Assembly (NCBI GenBank): GCA_945870575.1
Contig: CAMBSK010000042.1
Span: 1 to 16,671 of the forward strand
Direction: 5' to 3'
Source: Bordetella parapertussis
GTDB lineage: Bacteria; Pseudomonadota; Gammaproteobacteria; Burkholderiales; Burkholderiaceae_C
Length of the DNA stretch: 16,671 nucleotides
Shown here: positions 1 to 6,823 of the stretch, piece after piece
How the letters are laid out: each line of letters starts with the position of its first letter
How positions within the stretch are numbered: position 1 is the stretch's first letter
Translations under genes and position numbers: made by a program
Notes under the pieces: model-generated
The model's database searches: none
Told to the model about the DNA's origin: nothing
The model's input: only the letters and a program-made list of their open reading frames with translations

Positions 1-19
1 TACGAAAAATTCATATCCC

Positions 20-1102
20 ATGCAAGCAATGCTTCCCGTTCTCAGTAACCTGCACGACCCCGCACTGCAAAGCGTATTGCAGTCCGCCATAGACAACAAA
101 ACCAAACCTCCAGGCTCGCTGGGTCGTCTCGAAGCATTGGCAGTACAGATCGGCCAAATTCTGGGCACTGACAAACCGGTGCTGGCGCATCCGCAAATGG
201 TGGTGTTTGCTGCCGACCACGGGCTCACAGCGCAAGGCATATCGGCTTTTCCTGCGGATGTGAGTTGGCAGATGGTAGAAAACTTTTTGGCCGGCGGCGC
301 AGCGGTCAGCGTGCTGGCGCGGCAACACGGCTTGGCTTTGACGGTGGTCGATTGCGGCGTGAACCGTGACTTTCTCGCGGGTCTGACGGCGGGCACGCAA
401 CGCCCGGGTTTGCTGGTGCGCAAAGTGGCGGGCGCAGAGCACGGCACGGCGGACTCTTCTCAAGGCGTGGCGATGTCTCAGGCGCAATGCGAACAAGCCA
501 TGCGCAATGGCATGGAACTGGTGAGCGGCTTGCCCGGCAACGCCTTGCTCTTGGGCGAGATGGGCATAGGCAATACCTCGGCGGCGTCTTTGCTGCTGGC
601 GCGTCTGGCGGGGCTGGATATTGAGTTGTGTACCGGCGCAGGCACCGGCCTGGACGCGGCGGCGGTGGCGCGCAAATGCGATGTCTTGCGCAAGGTACTG
701 GCGCTGCATGCGGATGCAATGCAACCCTTGGACGCGCTGGCTGCGTTCGGTGGCTTGGAGATCGCCACCATGGTGGGCGCGGTGATGCAAGCCGCAGCCC
801 AGCGGCGGGTGATAGTGGTGGATGGATTCATTGCCAGCGCTGCCGTGTTGGTGGCGTACGCGCTGCAGCCGCTGGTCTTGCAGCGCTGCGTGTTTGCGCA
901 TCGCTCGGGCGAGCGCGGCCATGAATTCATGTTGCAACACCTGGGCGTGCAGGCTTTGTTGGACTTGGGTTTGCGCTTGGGCGAAGGCTCGGGCGCGGCG
1001 CTGGCCTGGCCGCTGTTGCAATCGGCCTGCGCCATTTTGCGTGACATGGCCAGCTTTGCCTCGGCCGGTGTGTCTGAAAAATCTTCATCGGTTGTTGCAT
1101 GA
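20..1102 (+). CDS. cobT: Nicotinate-nucleotide--dimethylbenzimidazole phosphoribosyltransferase CobT
   Basis: Cytosolic enzyme that transfers phosphoribose from nicotinate mononucleotide to 5,6-dimethylbenzimidazole, giving alpha-ribazole 5'-phosphate for the lower loop of cobalamin. The 360-aa length fits the family. Visible motifs are NKTKPPGSLGRLE (residues 26-38), the FAADHG segment (63-68), GEMGIGNTS (179-187, with Glu180) and GEGSGA near the C-terminus. Glu322 of GEGSGA matches the family's catalytic glutamate, and Glu180 matches the second conserved acidic residue. An ATG at 29 in the same frame is an alternative start; neither start has a clear Shine-Dalgarno sequence. The stop overlaps the cobS start (ATGA), so the two are translationally coupled. 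Only 19 nt lie upstream, so the promoter and any preceding cob gene or riboswitch are outside the window. The family call is firm. Confidence 0.96.
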   Translation: MQAMLPVLSNLHDPALQSVLQSAIDNKTKPPGSLGRLEALAVQIGQILGTDKPVLAHPQMVVFAADHGLTAQGISAFPADVSWQMVENFLAGGAAVSVLARQHGLALTVVDCGVNRDFLAGLTAGTQRPGLLVRKVAGAEHGTADSSQGVAMSQAQCEQAMRNGMELVSGLPGNALLLGEMGIGNTSAASLLLARLAGLDIELCTGAGTGLDAAAVARKCDVLRKVLALHADAMQPLDALAAFGGLEIATMVGAVMQAAAQRRVIVVDGFIASAAVLVAYALQPLVLQRCVFAHRSGERGHEFMLQHLGVQALLDLGLRLGEGSGAALAWPLLQSACAILRDMASFASAGVSEKSSSVVA

Positions 1103-1962
1103 AAGCGCTGCGCCATTTTTTGCTGGCGCTGCAATTTTTCACGCGCATTCCGGTCATGGGACAGCTGGCTGATTGGGTGGGTTTCAGCCCGGCCATGTTG
1201 CGCGCGAGTGCGGCGTATTTCCCAGCAGTCGGCGTGGTCATCGGTGGCTTGGTGGTGGTGTTGACGGCGGCGCTCATGCAGTACTTGCCCACGGCGTATG
1301 CGCCCTTGGTCGCGGCATCTTTTGGTACGGCGTGGAGCGTGTGGCTGACCGGTGCTTTTCATGAAGACGGTTTGGCCGATGTGGCCGACGGCCTGGGCGG
1401 CAGCTATGAGCGTGAGCGAGCGCTGATCATCATGAAAGACTCGCGCGTTGGTGCGTTCGGTGCGATTGCCGTGGTGCTGGCCTTGCTGAGCAAAGTGGCG
1501 CTGCTGGCCTTGATAGGCGCAATCGGCGCGCTGTGGATGTGTTTTGTTTTGATGGCCGCGCATGTGGTGTCGCGCACCTGGCCTTTGCTCGTCATTCGCT
1601 GGTTGCCGCATGTGGGCGACGACGCGGGCTCCAAGTCCAAACCGTTAGCCGATCAAATCAGTTTCGGTAGTTTGGCGGTCGCTTTGCTCTGGTGTGCAGG
1701 CGCGCTGGCTTTGAGTTCGTGGGTCGCAGCGTCAGTGTTGTCAGGAACCGGTGTGCAAACGCTGACAACGGCGCAGGCGCTGCCGGTGTTGAAAGTCTTG
1801 GCCTGCGGTGGTTTAGCCAGCGCGCTGGCCTTTGTGTATCTGCTGCGTTTGTTTGCGCGGCGCTTGCAAGGCTTTACCGGTGACTGCCTGGGTACCACGC
1901 AACAGTTGTGTGAGATTGCGTTTTACCTGGGCTGCGCGCTGGCCCTTGGCGGCGGCCTCTGA
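1099..1962 (+). CDS. cobS: Adenosylcobinamide-GDP ribazoletransferase (cobalamin synthase) CobS
   Basis: Integral membrane enzyme that joins adenosylcobinamide-GDP to alpha-ribazole 5'-phosphate, the last condensation of cobalamin nucleotide-loop assembly. The 287-aa protein shows the N-terminal LQFFTRIPV motif (residues 11-19), the acidic HEDGLADVADG motif (88-98) thought to bind the metal and nucleotide substrate, and KDSRVGAFG (113-121). Several hydrophobic helices follow (about 38-60, 120-150, 188-215, 230-250), typical of CobS. It starts inside the cobT stop (ATGA) and ends 20 nt before cobC, so the three genes form one transcription unit. The product of this step, adenosylcobalamin 5'-phosphate, is the substrate family of the next gene. 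Confidence 0.96.
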   Translation: MKALRHFLLALQFFTRIPVMGQLADWVGFSPAMLRASAAYFPAVGVVIGGLVVVLTAALMQYLPTAYAPLVAASFGTAWSVWLTGAFHEDGLADVADGLGGSYERERALIIMKDSRVGAFGAIAVVLALLSKVALLALIGAIGALWMCFVLMAAHVVSRTWPLLVIRWLPHVGDDAGSKSKPLADQISFGSLAVALLWCAGALALSSWVAASVLSGTGVQTLTTAQALPVLKVLACGGLASALAFVYLLRLFARRLQGFTGDCLGTTQQLCEIAFYLGCALALGGGL

Positions 1963-1982
1963 CTGTCGATGGTTTCAGCAGT

Positions 1983-2531
1983 ATGAAGCTCTGGATAGTC
2001 AGACACGCCAAGCCGCTGATCGATAGCGGTGTTTGCTACGGCGCGCTGGATGTGGCGGCAGACGCACCACACACATTGCAAGCCGCCCGTGCTTTGGCGC
2101 AAGCGCTGCCCGTGCATTGCAAAGTTTGGGTGTCGCCTTTGCAGCGTTGCAAGCAGCTGGCCGAGGCCTTGTCTGAACTAAGGCCGGCGCTGGAACCACA
2201 AACAGACACGCGTTTGCGCGAAATGGACTTCGGCACATGGGAAGGCGTGGCCTGGGACGCGATTCCACTGGTCGCCATGCAAGCCTGGACCGATGATTTC
2301 GGCGCACACCGTTTCGGCGGTTTGGAAAGCGCCAACGAAGTTTTGGCTAGGGTTGCAGAACTGTGGGACGCGGCACTGCAACAGCCTGAAGAAAACCAGG
2401 TGTGGATTACTCACGCTGGCGTGGCACGCGCTGCGTTTCTGATTTCACAAGGCATCCGAACCGTGGAAAACGCAAGCCAGTGGCCAAAGGATGCACCGGG
2501 CTATGGGCAGTGGTGGTGTGTGGATGGCTAA
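1983..2531 (+). CDS. cobC: Alpha-ribazole phosphatase, histidine phosphatase family (CobC)
   Basis: A 182-aa histidine phosphatase (phosphoglycerate-mutase-like fold). The catalytic RHAKP motif is at residues 7-11, with His8 as the phosphohistidine. Arg55 lies in SPLQRC, Glu80 begins EMDFGTWEG, and the second catalytic His144 lies in WITHAGVAR. The superfamily has many functions, but its place directly after cobT and cobS makes removal of the 5'-phosphate of alpha-ribazole phosphate (or of adenosylcobalamin phosphate) the natural role. It starts 20 nt after cobS and has no obvious Shine-Dalgarno sequence. The protein is short but keeps all catalytic residues. The family is certain from the sequence; the substrate is inferred from context. 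Confidence 0.92.
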   Translation: MKLWIVRHAKPLIDSGVCYGALDVAADAPHTLQAARALAQALPVHCKVWVSPLQRCKQLAEALSELRPALEPQTDTRLREMDFGTWEGVAWDAIPLVAMQAWTDDFGAHRFGGLESANEVLARVAELWDAALQQPEENQVWITHAGVARAAFLISQGIRTVENASQWPKDAPGYGQWWCVDG

Positions 2532-2597
2532 GTGTCCACATTGATCAACGCTTTCAACTCGTTTCCCGGTCTGCGCATTTGGCCTGAGTATTGGACT

Positions 2598-2603
2598 TAT
2601 ATT
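2598..2603 (+). promoter_or_regulatory. Possible -10 element for the LysR gene
   Basis: TATATT, a 5-of-6 match to the sigma-70 -10 consensus, ends 6 nt before the ATG at 2610. No good -35 is visible at 16-18 nt, and there is no Shine-Dalgarno sequence before the ATG. If used, the transcript would start at or next to the start codon (leaderless). This is a weak call made by eye. Confidence 0.25.
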
Positions 2604-2609
2604 CAGCCC

Positions 2610-3557
2610 ATGGACAGACTTCAAAACATAGAGACCTTTGTGCGGGTCGCGCAAACCCAAAGTTTTGCCGAGGCCGCCAGGCAATTGCGCGTGTCTAAAT
2701 CTGTGGTGACCACCCGGGTCAAGCAACTTGAAGACTATTTGGGTGCGGCTTTGTTTCACCGCAGTACGCGGCTGGTCCGGCTGAGTGAATTGGGACAAAC
2801 CTTTTTGCGCGACTGCACCGAATTGGTGTCACAGGCCAACAGCGTGGTTGACCAGATGCGCGATGTGCAAACCAAACCCGCAGGCACGTTGCGGGTACAC
2901 GCATTGACTGGTTTGGTGTTGGGAAACTTCGCTTCCTTGCTGCACCAGTTTCAAACGGCATACCCAGATATCCGCATGGACTTGATCGTCAGCGATGTGG
3001 TGGTGGACCCGGTCAAGGCCGGTGTCGATTGCGCGTTGCAGATTTTTCCACCCAACTCCGATGAACTCATCTCGCGCAAACTGTTTCCGGTGCGCCGGGT
3101 GTTTTGCGCCACGCCACAGTATTTGCAATCGCATGAAACACCGCAGTCGCCACGGGACCTGCATAAACACAAGCTGGGTTTGTACTCGGGCTATCCCACG
3201 CGTGACCAATGGACGTTTTTTCACCAAGGCGAGTCGCTGACCATGTATTTATCAGCCAGCCTGTTGACCAACAGTGTGCATTTGCTGCGCGAATACGCGC
3301 TGGCGCATGCAGGTATCGTGTGTTTGCCGACCTTGGTGGCTGGCGAAGACATTTTGAAAGGGAATTTGCAAGTGGTCATGCCTGAGCATTTGCTGTCCTC
3401 GTTTTCATTGAGTGCGGTTTACGCAGGAACTTCTCGGCATGCGGTCAAGTTGAATTTGTTCATTGAACACATCGCCAACAAATTTACACGCGAGCCGCCG
3501 TGGGACGCGGATTTGATTGCCCGAGGTTTGATTCCCGGGACGCTGATTTCCACTTAA
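2610..3557 (+). CDS. LysR-type transcriptional regulator (likely regulator of the hydroquinone genes)
   Basis: A 315-aa DNA-binding regulator. The N-terminal winged helix-turn-helix is plain: MDRLQNIETFVRVAQ, then SFAEAARQLRVSKSVVTTRVKQLE (about residues 18-42), then LFHRSTRLVRLSELG. A LysR substrate-binding domain follows (about 90-300). The frame is open back to a GTG at 2532, but LysR proteins normally begin at this MDRLQ-type sequence, so the ATG at 2610 is chosen. It lies 78 nt after cobC and 151 nt before hapC, in the same direction as both; LysR genes are more often divergent from their targets. T-N11-A boxes stand before hapC and before the transporter gene, and this is the only regulator in the window, so it probably controls both operons. 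The effector is unknown; a pathway intermediate is the usual type of inducer. Confidence 0.93.
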   Translation: MDRLQNIETFVRVAQTQSFAEAARQLRVSKSVVTTRVKQLEDYLGAALFHRSTRLVRLSELGQTFLRDCTELVSQANSVVDQMRDVQTKPAGTLRVHALTGLVLGNFASLLHQFQTAYPDIRMDLIVSDVVVDPVKAGVDCALQIFPPNSDELISRKLFPVRRVFCATPQYLQSHETPQSPRDLHKHKLGLYSGYPTRDQWTFFHQGESLTMYLSASLLTNSVHLLREYALAHAGIVCLPTLVAGEDILKGNLQVVMPEHLLSSFSLSAVYAGTSRHAVKLNLFIEHIANKFTREPPWDADLIARGLIPGTLIST

Positions 3558-3574
3558 GCCCACGCAGAGGCTTT

Positions 3575-3586
3575 CGGGTTAACCCG
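3575..3586. promoter_or_regulatory. Perfect 12-bp palindrome CGGGTTAACCCG before hapC
   Basis: Self-complementary CGGGTTAACCCG lies 5 bp upstream of the LysR-type box, between lysR and hapC. A related GGGT/ACCC dyad is at the same distance before the box of the transporter operon (7889-7903), which argues that it is a functional site rather than chance. It has no T-run after it, so it does not look like a terminator. It could be an extra contact of the LTTR or a site for a second regulator. Confidence 0.5.
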
Positions 3587-3590
3587 ATAT

Positions 3591-3613
3591 ATTGTTCGGT
3601 TATGGCGAACAAT
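3591..3613. promoter_or_regulatory. LysR-type regulator box before hapC
   Basis: Dyad ATTGTTCG-N7-CGAACAAT with perfect 8-bp arms. The inner bases form the T-N11-A pattern of LysR-family recognition sites (T3596, A3608). The right arm continues as CGAACAATCTACTTTT, which is repeated exactly at 7921-7936 before the transporter operon. The site lies between the LysR gene and hapC, which is the expected place for the activator site of the hydroquinone operon. Confidence 0.75.
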
Positions 3614-3650
3614 CTACTTTTTAACTGAGGTCTACCGCCTGCCGTTGGAC

Positions 3651-3664
3651 AGGCCTACAGTCGC
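3651..3664 (+). promoter_or_regulatory. Conserved promoter core before hapC (possible -10 TACAGT)
   Basis: AGGCCTACAGTCGC matches 13 of 14 bases at 7966-7979 before the transporter gene, at the same 38-nt offset from the end of the LysR-type box. The inner TACAGT (3656-3661) is a 4-of-6 match to a -10 hexamer, with no good -35, as is usual for activator-dependent promoters. A start near 3668 would place the box centre (3602) close to -66, the classical position of an LTTR recognition site. The -10 assignment is an inference. Confidence 0.45.
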
Positions 3665-3708
3665 TTCATCCATTCGTTTGATGACAGAACTGCTCAGGAG
3701 TACCTACC

Positions 3709-4215
3709 ATGAACGTGAATTACCACACCCATTTCGGCTCACTCAAGAGTTACGAAAAAGGCCGCGTCCAACCCATAGACGACGATGTGAAGCATTACGC
3801 ATTTTCAAACTGTTTTGAAATCGCCAACACGTCCAAGCCCTATGAAAAGGTGGTGTTCGGACAAAACCAGATATATGTGTTGGAGACTTTGCGTGCCGAA
3901 GGCGCCTCGCCTTGGTACACCTGCGCGCACGATGAATTCGCCCTCAGTATGGACGGCGATGTAGAAATTCACCTCATCAAACTAGAAGCCGCCCAGACCG
4001 TCAAAGACGAAAACAAAAATGGCGCTGTGTTGGTGCAAGGCGAACCCAAGGGCATCAAGATGGGCTGGATGAAGATCAAGCGCGGTCACCAGGCATTGCT
4101 GCCGAAAAACACCGCCTACCAATTCAAAAGCACGCAGCCCGGTGTGTTGATATTGCAAACCTGCAAAGGCGATTTGTCGGTTGAGAAATGGGCAGACATC
4201 TGCCAAACCGCTTAA
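3709..4215 (+). CDS. hapC: Hydroquinone 1,2-dioxygenase small subunit (HapC/PnpC-like)
   Basis: A 168-aa protein, about the 18-kDa size of the small subunit of the two-component, iron(II)-dependent hydroquinone dioxygenases (HapCD, PnpCD). It has a cupin-like centre around CAHDEFALSMDGDVEIHLI (residues 73-91) and a later LLPKNTAYQFK strand region (130-140). In the known enzyme this subunit pairs with the iron-bearing large subunit encoded just downstream. The ring of hydroquinone is opened to 4-hydroxymuconic semialdehyde in the cytosol. AGGAG at 3696-3700 supports the ATG. It is the first gene after the LysR-type box and lies 12 nt before hapD. Assignment rests on size, cupin character and partner gene; the large subunit makes it firm. 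Confidence 0.9.
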   Translation: MNVNYHTHFGSLKSYEKGRVQPIDDDVKHYAFSNCFEIANTSKPYEKVVFGQNQIYVLETLRAEGASPWYTCAHDEFALSMDGDVEIHLIKLEAAQTVKDENKNGAVLVQGEPKGIKMGWMKIKRGHQALLPKNTAYQFKSTQPGVLILQTCKGDLSVEKWADICQTA

Positions 4216-4227
4216 GGAGACACAGAC

Positions 4228-5235
4228 ATGAACGCACCTTCAGAGATCACCAAGGTTTTGGCTTCAACGCCGGATGCCACCATGGGCTACCGCGCTTACA
4301 CGCTGGGCAGTTTCAATTTCCACCGTGATGAATATTTCGCTCACATCACCTGGACCACGCGCGACGGTCGGCCTTTGTCGCACACCATGGACATCGGTAA
4401 TTTTTTGCGTGCCCTCATGCGCGATGTGGCTTGGGGCTTTTTTTACGGCTGGGTCAATTTCGACAATGTGTTTGGCACGGTGAACCATTACCAGTCGGTG
4501 GATATGTATGCGGGAAGTTACAACGGCACTATGAAAGCCGCCGGTGTCGATTTGCTGGAAAACTTTCCGACCGACCAGATCCGCGCCACCTTCGAGCAAA
4601 TGCTGGACGACTGGACCAACGAAACCTTTGATCCATTTTCTGCGCCGCAAGAAACCGGTACACCTTATGGCCGCAAGAACGGGAACAACAACGCCAAGAT
4701 CACACGTGCGCGCGAACTCGCCACCCGTTGTGTGGGTTTGAAAGGTGATTTGGATTTGCGCACCGATGCACGGGGTGCGCCCATCAATCGGGCGTTTGCC
4801 GATGTGCCTCAAGACATGCCTGAGTTGCACCCCGAGCCCGGTTTTGAAAACGAAGTCCATGCTTTCAACTTGTTTGCGTTTTTGTCGCGCAGCCAAGTCA
4901 CTTGGAACCCGAGCTTCACCTCGGTGGTCAAGTACAGCTTCATGTGTCCGACGACCGAAGAACACATACTGCCGATCATTCACGGCAATGACCGTGTGGA
5001 ATGGTTTTTCCAGATGTGCGACGAAATCCATTGGGATTGTGCTGACAAAAATACCGGCAAACCGCTGGCGCGCGTCATCATGAAAGCCGGGGACATGGCC
5101 GCCATGCCAGCCTATTGCAGGCACCAGGGTTACAGCCCTAAGCGTTCCATGCTGCTGGTGTGGGAAAACGGTTCTCCCACGCTGGTGCATGAAATCCAAA
5201 AGGGTGATGCACCGGAAGTACCGGTTCAGTTTTAA
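4228..5235 (+). CDS. hapD: Hydroquinone 1,2-dioxygenase large (iron-binding) subunit (HapD/PnpD-like)
   Basis: A 335-aa protein, about the 38-kDa size of the large subunit of hydroquinone 1,2-dioxygenase. In the PnpCD structure, as I recall it, iron is held by His256, Asn258, Glu262 and His303. Here IIHGNDRVEWF gives His252, Asn254 and Glu258, and CRHQGYS gives His299, the same pattern with a constant offset of four residues. The catalytic site therefore looks intact. The enzyme cleaves hydroquinone between C1 and C2 to 4-hydroxymuconic semialdehyde. AAGGAG (4214-4219) overlaps the hapC stop and serves this ATG. The gene is followed at once by an intrinsic terminator, which may make the dioxygenase pair more abundant than the downstream dehydrogenase. 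This family is unrelated to the classical extradiol and intradiol enzymes. Confidence 0.93.
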   Translation: MNAPSEITKVLASTPDATMGYRAYTLGSFNFHRDEYFAHITWTTRDGRPLSHTMDIGNFLRALMRDVAWGFFYGWVNFDNVFGTVNHYQSVDMYAGSYNGTMKAAGVDLLENFPTDQIRATFEQMLDDWTNETFDPFSAPQETGTPYGRKNGNNNAKITRARELATRCVGLKGDLDLRTDARGAPINRAFADVPQDMPELHPEPGFENEVHAFNLFAFLSRSQVTWNPSFTSVVKYSFMCPTTEEHILPIIHGNDRVEWFFQMCDEIHWDCADKNTGKPLARVIMKAGDMAAMPAYCRHQGYSPKRSMLLVWENGSPTLVHEIQKGDAPEVPVQF

Positions 5236-5244
5236 ACACCCATT

Positions 5245-5272
5245 GGCCTGCGTTGAGGCAGGCCTTTTTTTT
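5245..5272 (+). terminator. Intrinsic terminator between hapD and hapE
   Basis: A perfect 7-bp GC-rich stem, GGCCTGC (5245-5251) with GCAGGCC (5258-5264), a 6-nt loop and a run of eight T (5265-5272). It begins 9 nt after the hapD stop and 43 nt before the hapE start at 5315. It would stop part or all of the transcription from the hapC promoter. Since hapE and hapF act in the same pathway, partial read-through is likely. Confidence 0.85.
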
Positions 5273-5304
5273 CACGGCGCTGCATGGGCTATGCGCTGCA
5301 TTTC

Positions 5305-5309
5305 AAGGA
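5305..5309 (+). promoter_or_regulatory. Shine-Dalgarno AAGGA deciding the hapE start
   Basis: AAGGA sits 5 nt before the ATG at 5315. It supports that start over the open frame that runs back to 5189, which would overlap hapD and the terminator. Confidence 0.7.
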
Positions 5310-5314
5310 CGGTT

Positions 5315-6823
5315 ATGGATTTGTCGGACATCCAAAAGGCGGTGGGTTTGAAATCTCCCATCAGACACCAGTTGTTTATCGATGGTGAATTTGTTGATGC
5401 CATCTCTGGTGAGACATTGGCCACACTCAATCCGCATGACAACTCGGTGATTGCGCAAGTGGCCATGGCGGGGCATGCCGATGTCGATCTGGCGGTCAAG
5501 GCGGCGCACAAAGCGTTTCCCGCCTGGAGCCGCATGCAGGCGGCGGATCGCGGACGCATTTTGTTGAAGCTGGCTGATTTGATCGAAGCCAATGGCGAGG
5601 AACTGGCTCGTTTGGAATCGCTAGACACCGGCCACCCCATTCGTGATTGCCGCATGCTGGATGTGCCACGCACAGCGGGTTGTTTTCGTTATTTTGGCGG
5701 CATGGCCGATAAGTTTCAAGGTGAAACCATTCCGGTCGATGCCGGATTTTTGAACTACACCTTGCGCGAGCCTTTGGGCGTGGTGGGCCAAGTGGTTCCC
5801 TGGAATTTCCCCTTGATGTTTACCAGTTGGAAGATGGCACCTGCGCTCGCTGCTGGCAACACCATCGTGCTCAAACCTGCGGAGATCACGCCGTTGACCA
5901 CATTGAAAATTGCCGAACTGATGCGCGAGGCAGGCATGCCCGCCGGGGTGGTCAACATACTGCCGGGTCTGGGTCATGTGGCGGGCCAATATATCGCAGA
6001 GCATTCGGACATCGCCAAGATTGCTTTTACCGGCAGCACGGCCACTGGCAAACGCATTGTGCAAGCCAGCGCGGGTAATTTAAAAAAAGTGCAACTTGAG
6101 TTGGGTGGCAAAGGTGCCAACATCGTGTTTGAAGATGCCAACCTGATCGCCGCTGTCAACGGTGCTGCATGGGCTATTTTTCACAACCAAGGCCAGGCTT
6201 GCATTGCTGGTTCGCGCTTGGTTTTGCACGAAAACATAGCGGATGCGTTTTTGGAAAAATTCATCCTGCTCGCTAACTCGATCCGCTTGGGTAATCCGTT
6301 GGACCCGGACACGGAAATGGGTCCTTTAACCAGTGCCATGCACCGGGACCGGGTGTTGAGTTATGTGGAAGTGGCCAAAGCCGAAGGCGGCGAAGTGCTT
6401 GCCGGTGGCGTATCACCCGGCGGCGACTTAGCCAATGGCTGTTATGTGCGGCCAACCATTGTGCGTGTCAAAAGTCACAAGGACCGGGTGGCGCAAGAGG
6501 AAGTGTTCGGGCCGTTTGTGACGGTGTTGATATTCAAAAACGATGCCGAAGCGCTGGAGATTGCCAACGGCACTGAATACGGTTTGGGCAGCGGTTTGTG
6601 GACAAGCAATTTGCAACGCGCGCATTTGTTTGCTCGTGAAATCCGCTCGGGCATGGTCTGGATCAACAGTTACAAACGCGTCAACCCGGGTTCACCTTTC
6701 GGCGGCACAGGACAAAGCGGCTACGGGCGTGAAATGGGATTTGATGCGATGCGCGAATACACCCAGGTGAAAAGCGTCTGGGTCAATATCGACGCACAAA
6801 TCAAACCGCATTACCCGCGCTGA
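5315..6823 (+). CDS. hapE: 4-Hydroxymuconic semialdehyde dehydrogenase (HapE-like aldehyde dehydrogenase)
   Basis: A 502-aa NAD(P)-dependent aldehyde dehydrogenase. Family residues are all present: Asn164 in PWNFP, Lys187 in KPAE, the FTGSTATG nucleotide loop (238-245), general base Glu262 in LELGGK, nucleophile Cys296 in NQGQACIAG, and EEVFGPF (395-401). Placed between hydroquinone dioxygenase and maleylacetate reductase, it should oxidise 4-hydroxymuconic semialdehyde to maleylacetate. The frame is open to 5189, but the extra 42 residues would overlap hapD, span the terminator and look unlike the family. The start at 5315 has a good Shine-Dalgarno sequence. The stop overlaps the next start by one base (TGATG). 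Family is certain; substrate is from context. Confidence 0.92.
   Translation: MDLSDIQKAVGLKSPIRHQLFIDGEFVDAISGETLATLNPHDNSVIAQVAMAGHADVDLAVKAAHKAFPAWSRMQAADRGRILLKLADLIEANGEELARLESLDTGHPIRDCRMLDVPRTAGCFRYFGGMADKFQGETIPVDAGFLNYTLREPLGVVGQVVPWNFPLMFTSWKMAPALAAGNTIVLKPAEITPLTTLKIAELMREAGMPAGVVNILPGLGHVAGQYIAEHSDIAKIAFTGSTATGKRIVQASAGNLKKVQLELGGKGANIVFEDANLIAAVNGAAWAIFHNQGQACIAGSRLVLHENIADAFLEKFILLANSIRLGNPLDPDTEMGPLTSAMHRDRVLSYVEVAKAEGGEVLAGGVSPGGDLANGCYVRPTIVRVKSHKDRVAQEEVFGPFVTVLIFKNDAEALEIANGTEYGLGSGLWTSNLQRAHLFAREIRSGMVWINSYKRVNPGSPFGGTGQSGYGREMGFDAMREYTQVKSVWVNIDAQIKPHYPR

Noticed and set aside
11..1021. Long open frames opposite cobT, and opposite several other genes
   Set aside because: They are shadows of GC-rich coding sequence: composition is Arg/His/Gln-rich without domain character, while the + strand frames encode clear families.
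2532..2609. GTG at 2532 as start of the LysR gene, adding 26 residues
   Set aside because: The added residues are unlike any LysR N-terminus, and the conserved family start MDRLQNIETF lies at 2610.
3575..3586. Palindrome CGGGTTAACCCG as terminator of lysR
   Set aside because: The stem has essentially no loop and no T-run follows; its conservation next to the second LTTR box points to a protein-binding site.
3637..3654. Hairpin GCCTG-N8-CAGGC before hapC as a regulatory stem
   Set aside because: It falls in the least conserved part of the two control modules and has no counterpart before the transporter gene.
5189..5314. Long aldehyde dehydrogenase starting inside hapD
   Set aside because: The 42 extra residues would be translated from the hapD end and the terminator. 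A good Shine-Dalgarno sequence and the normal family length support 5315.
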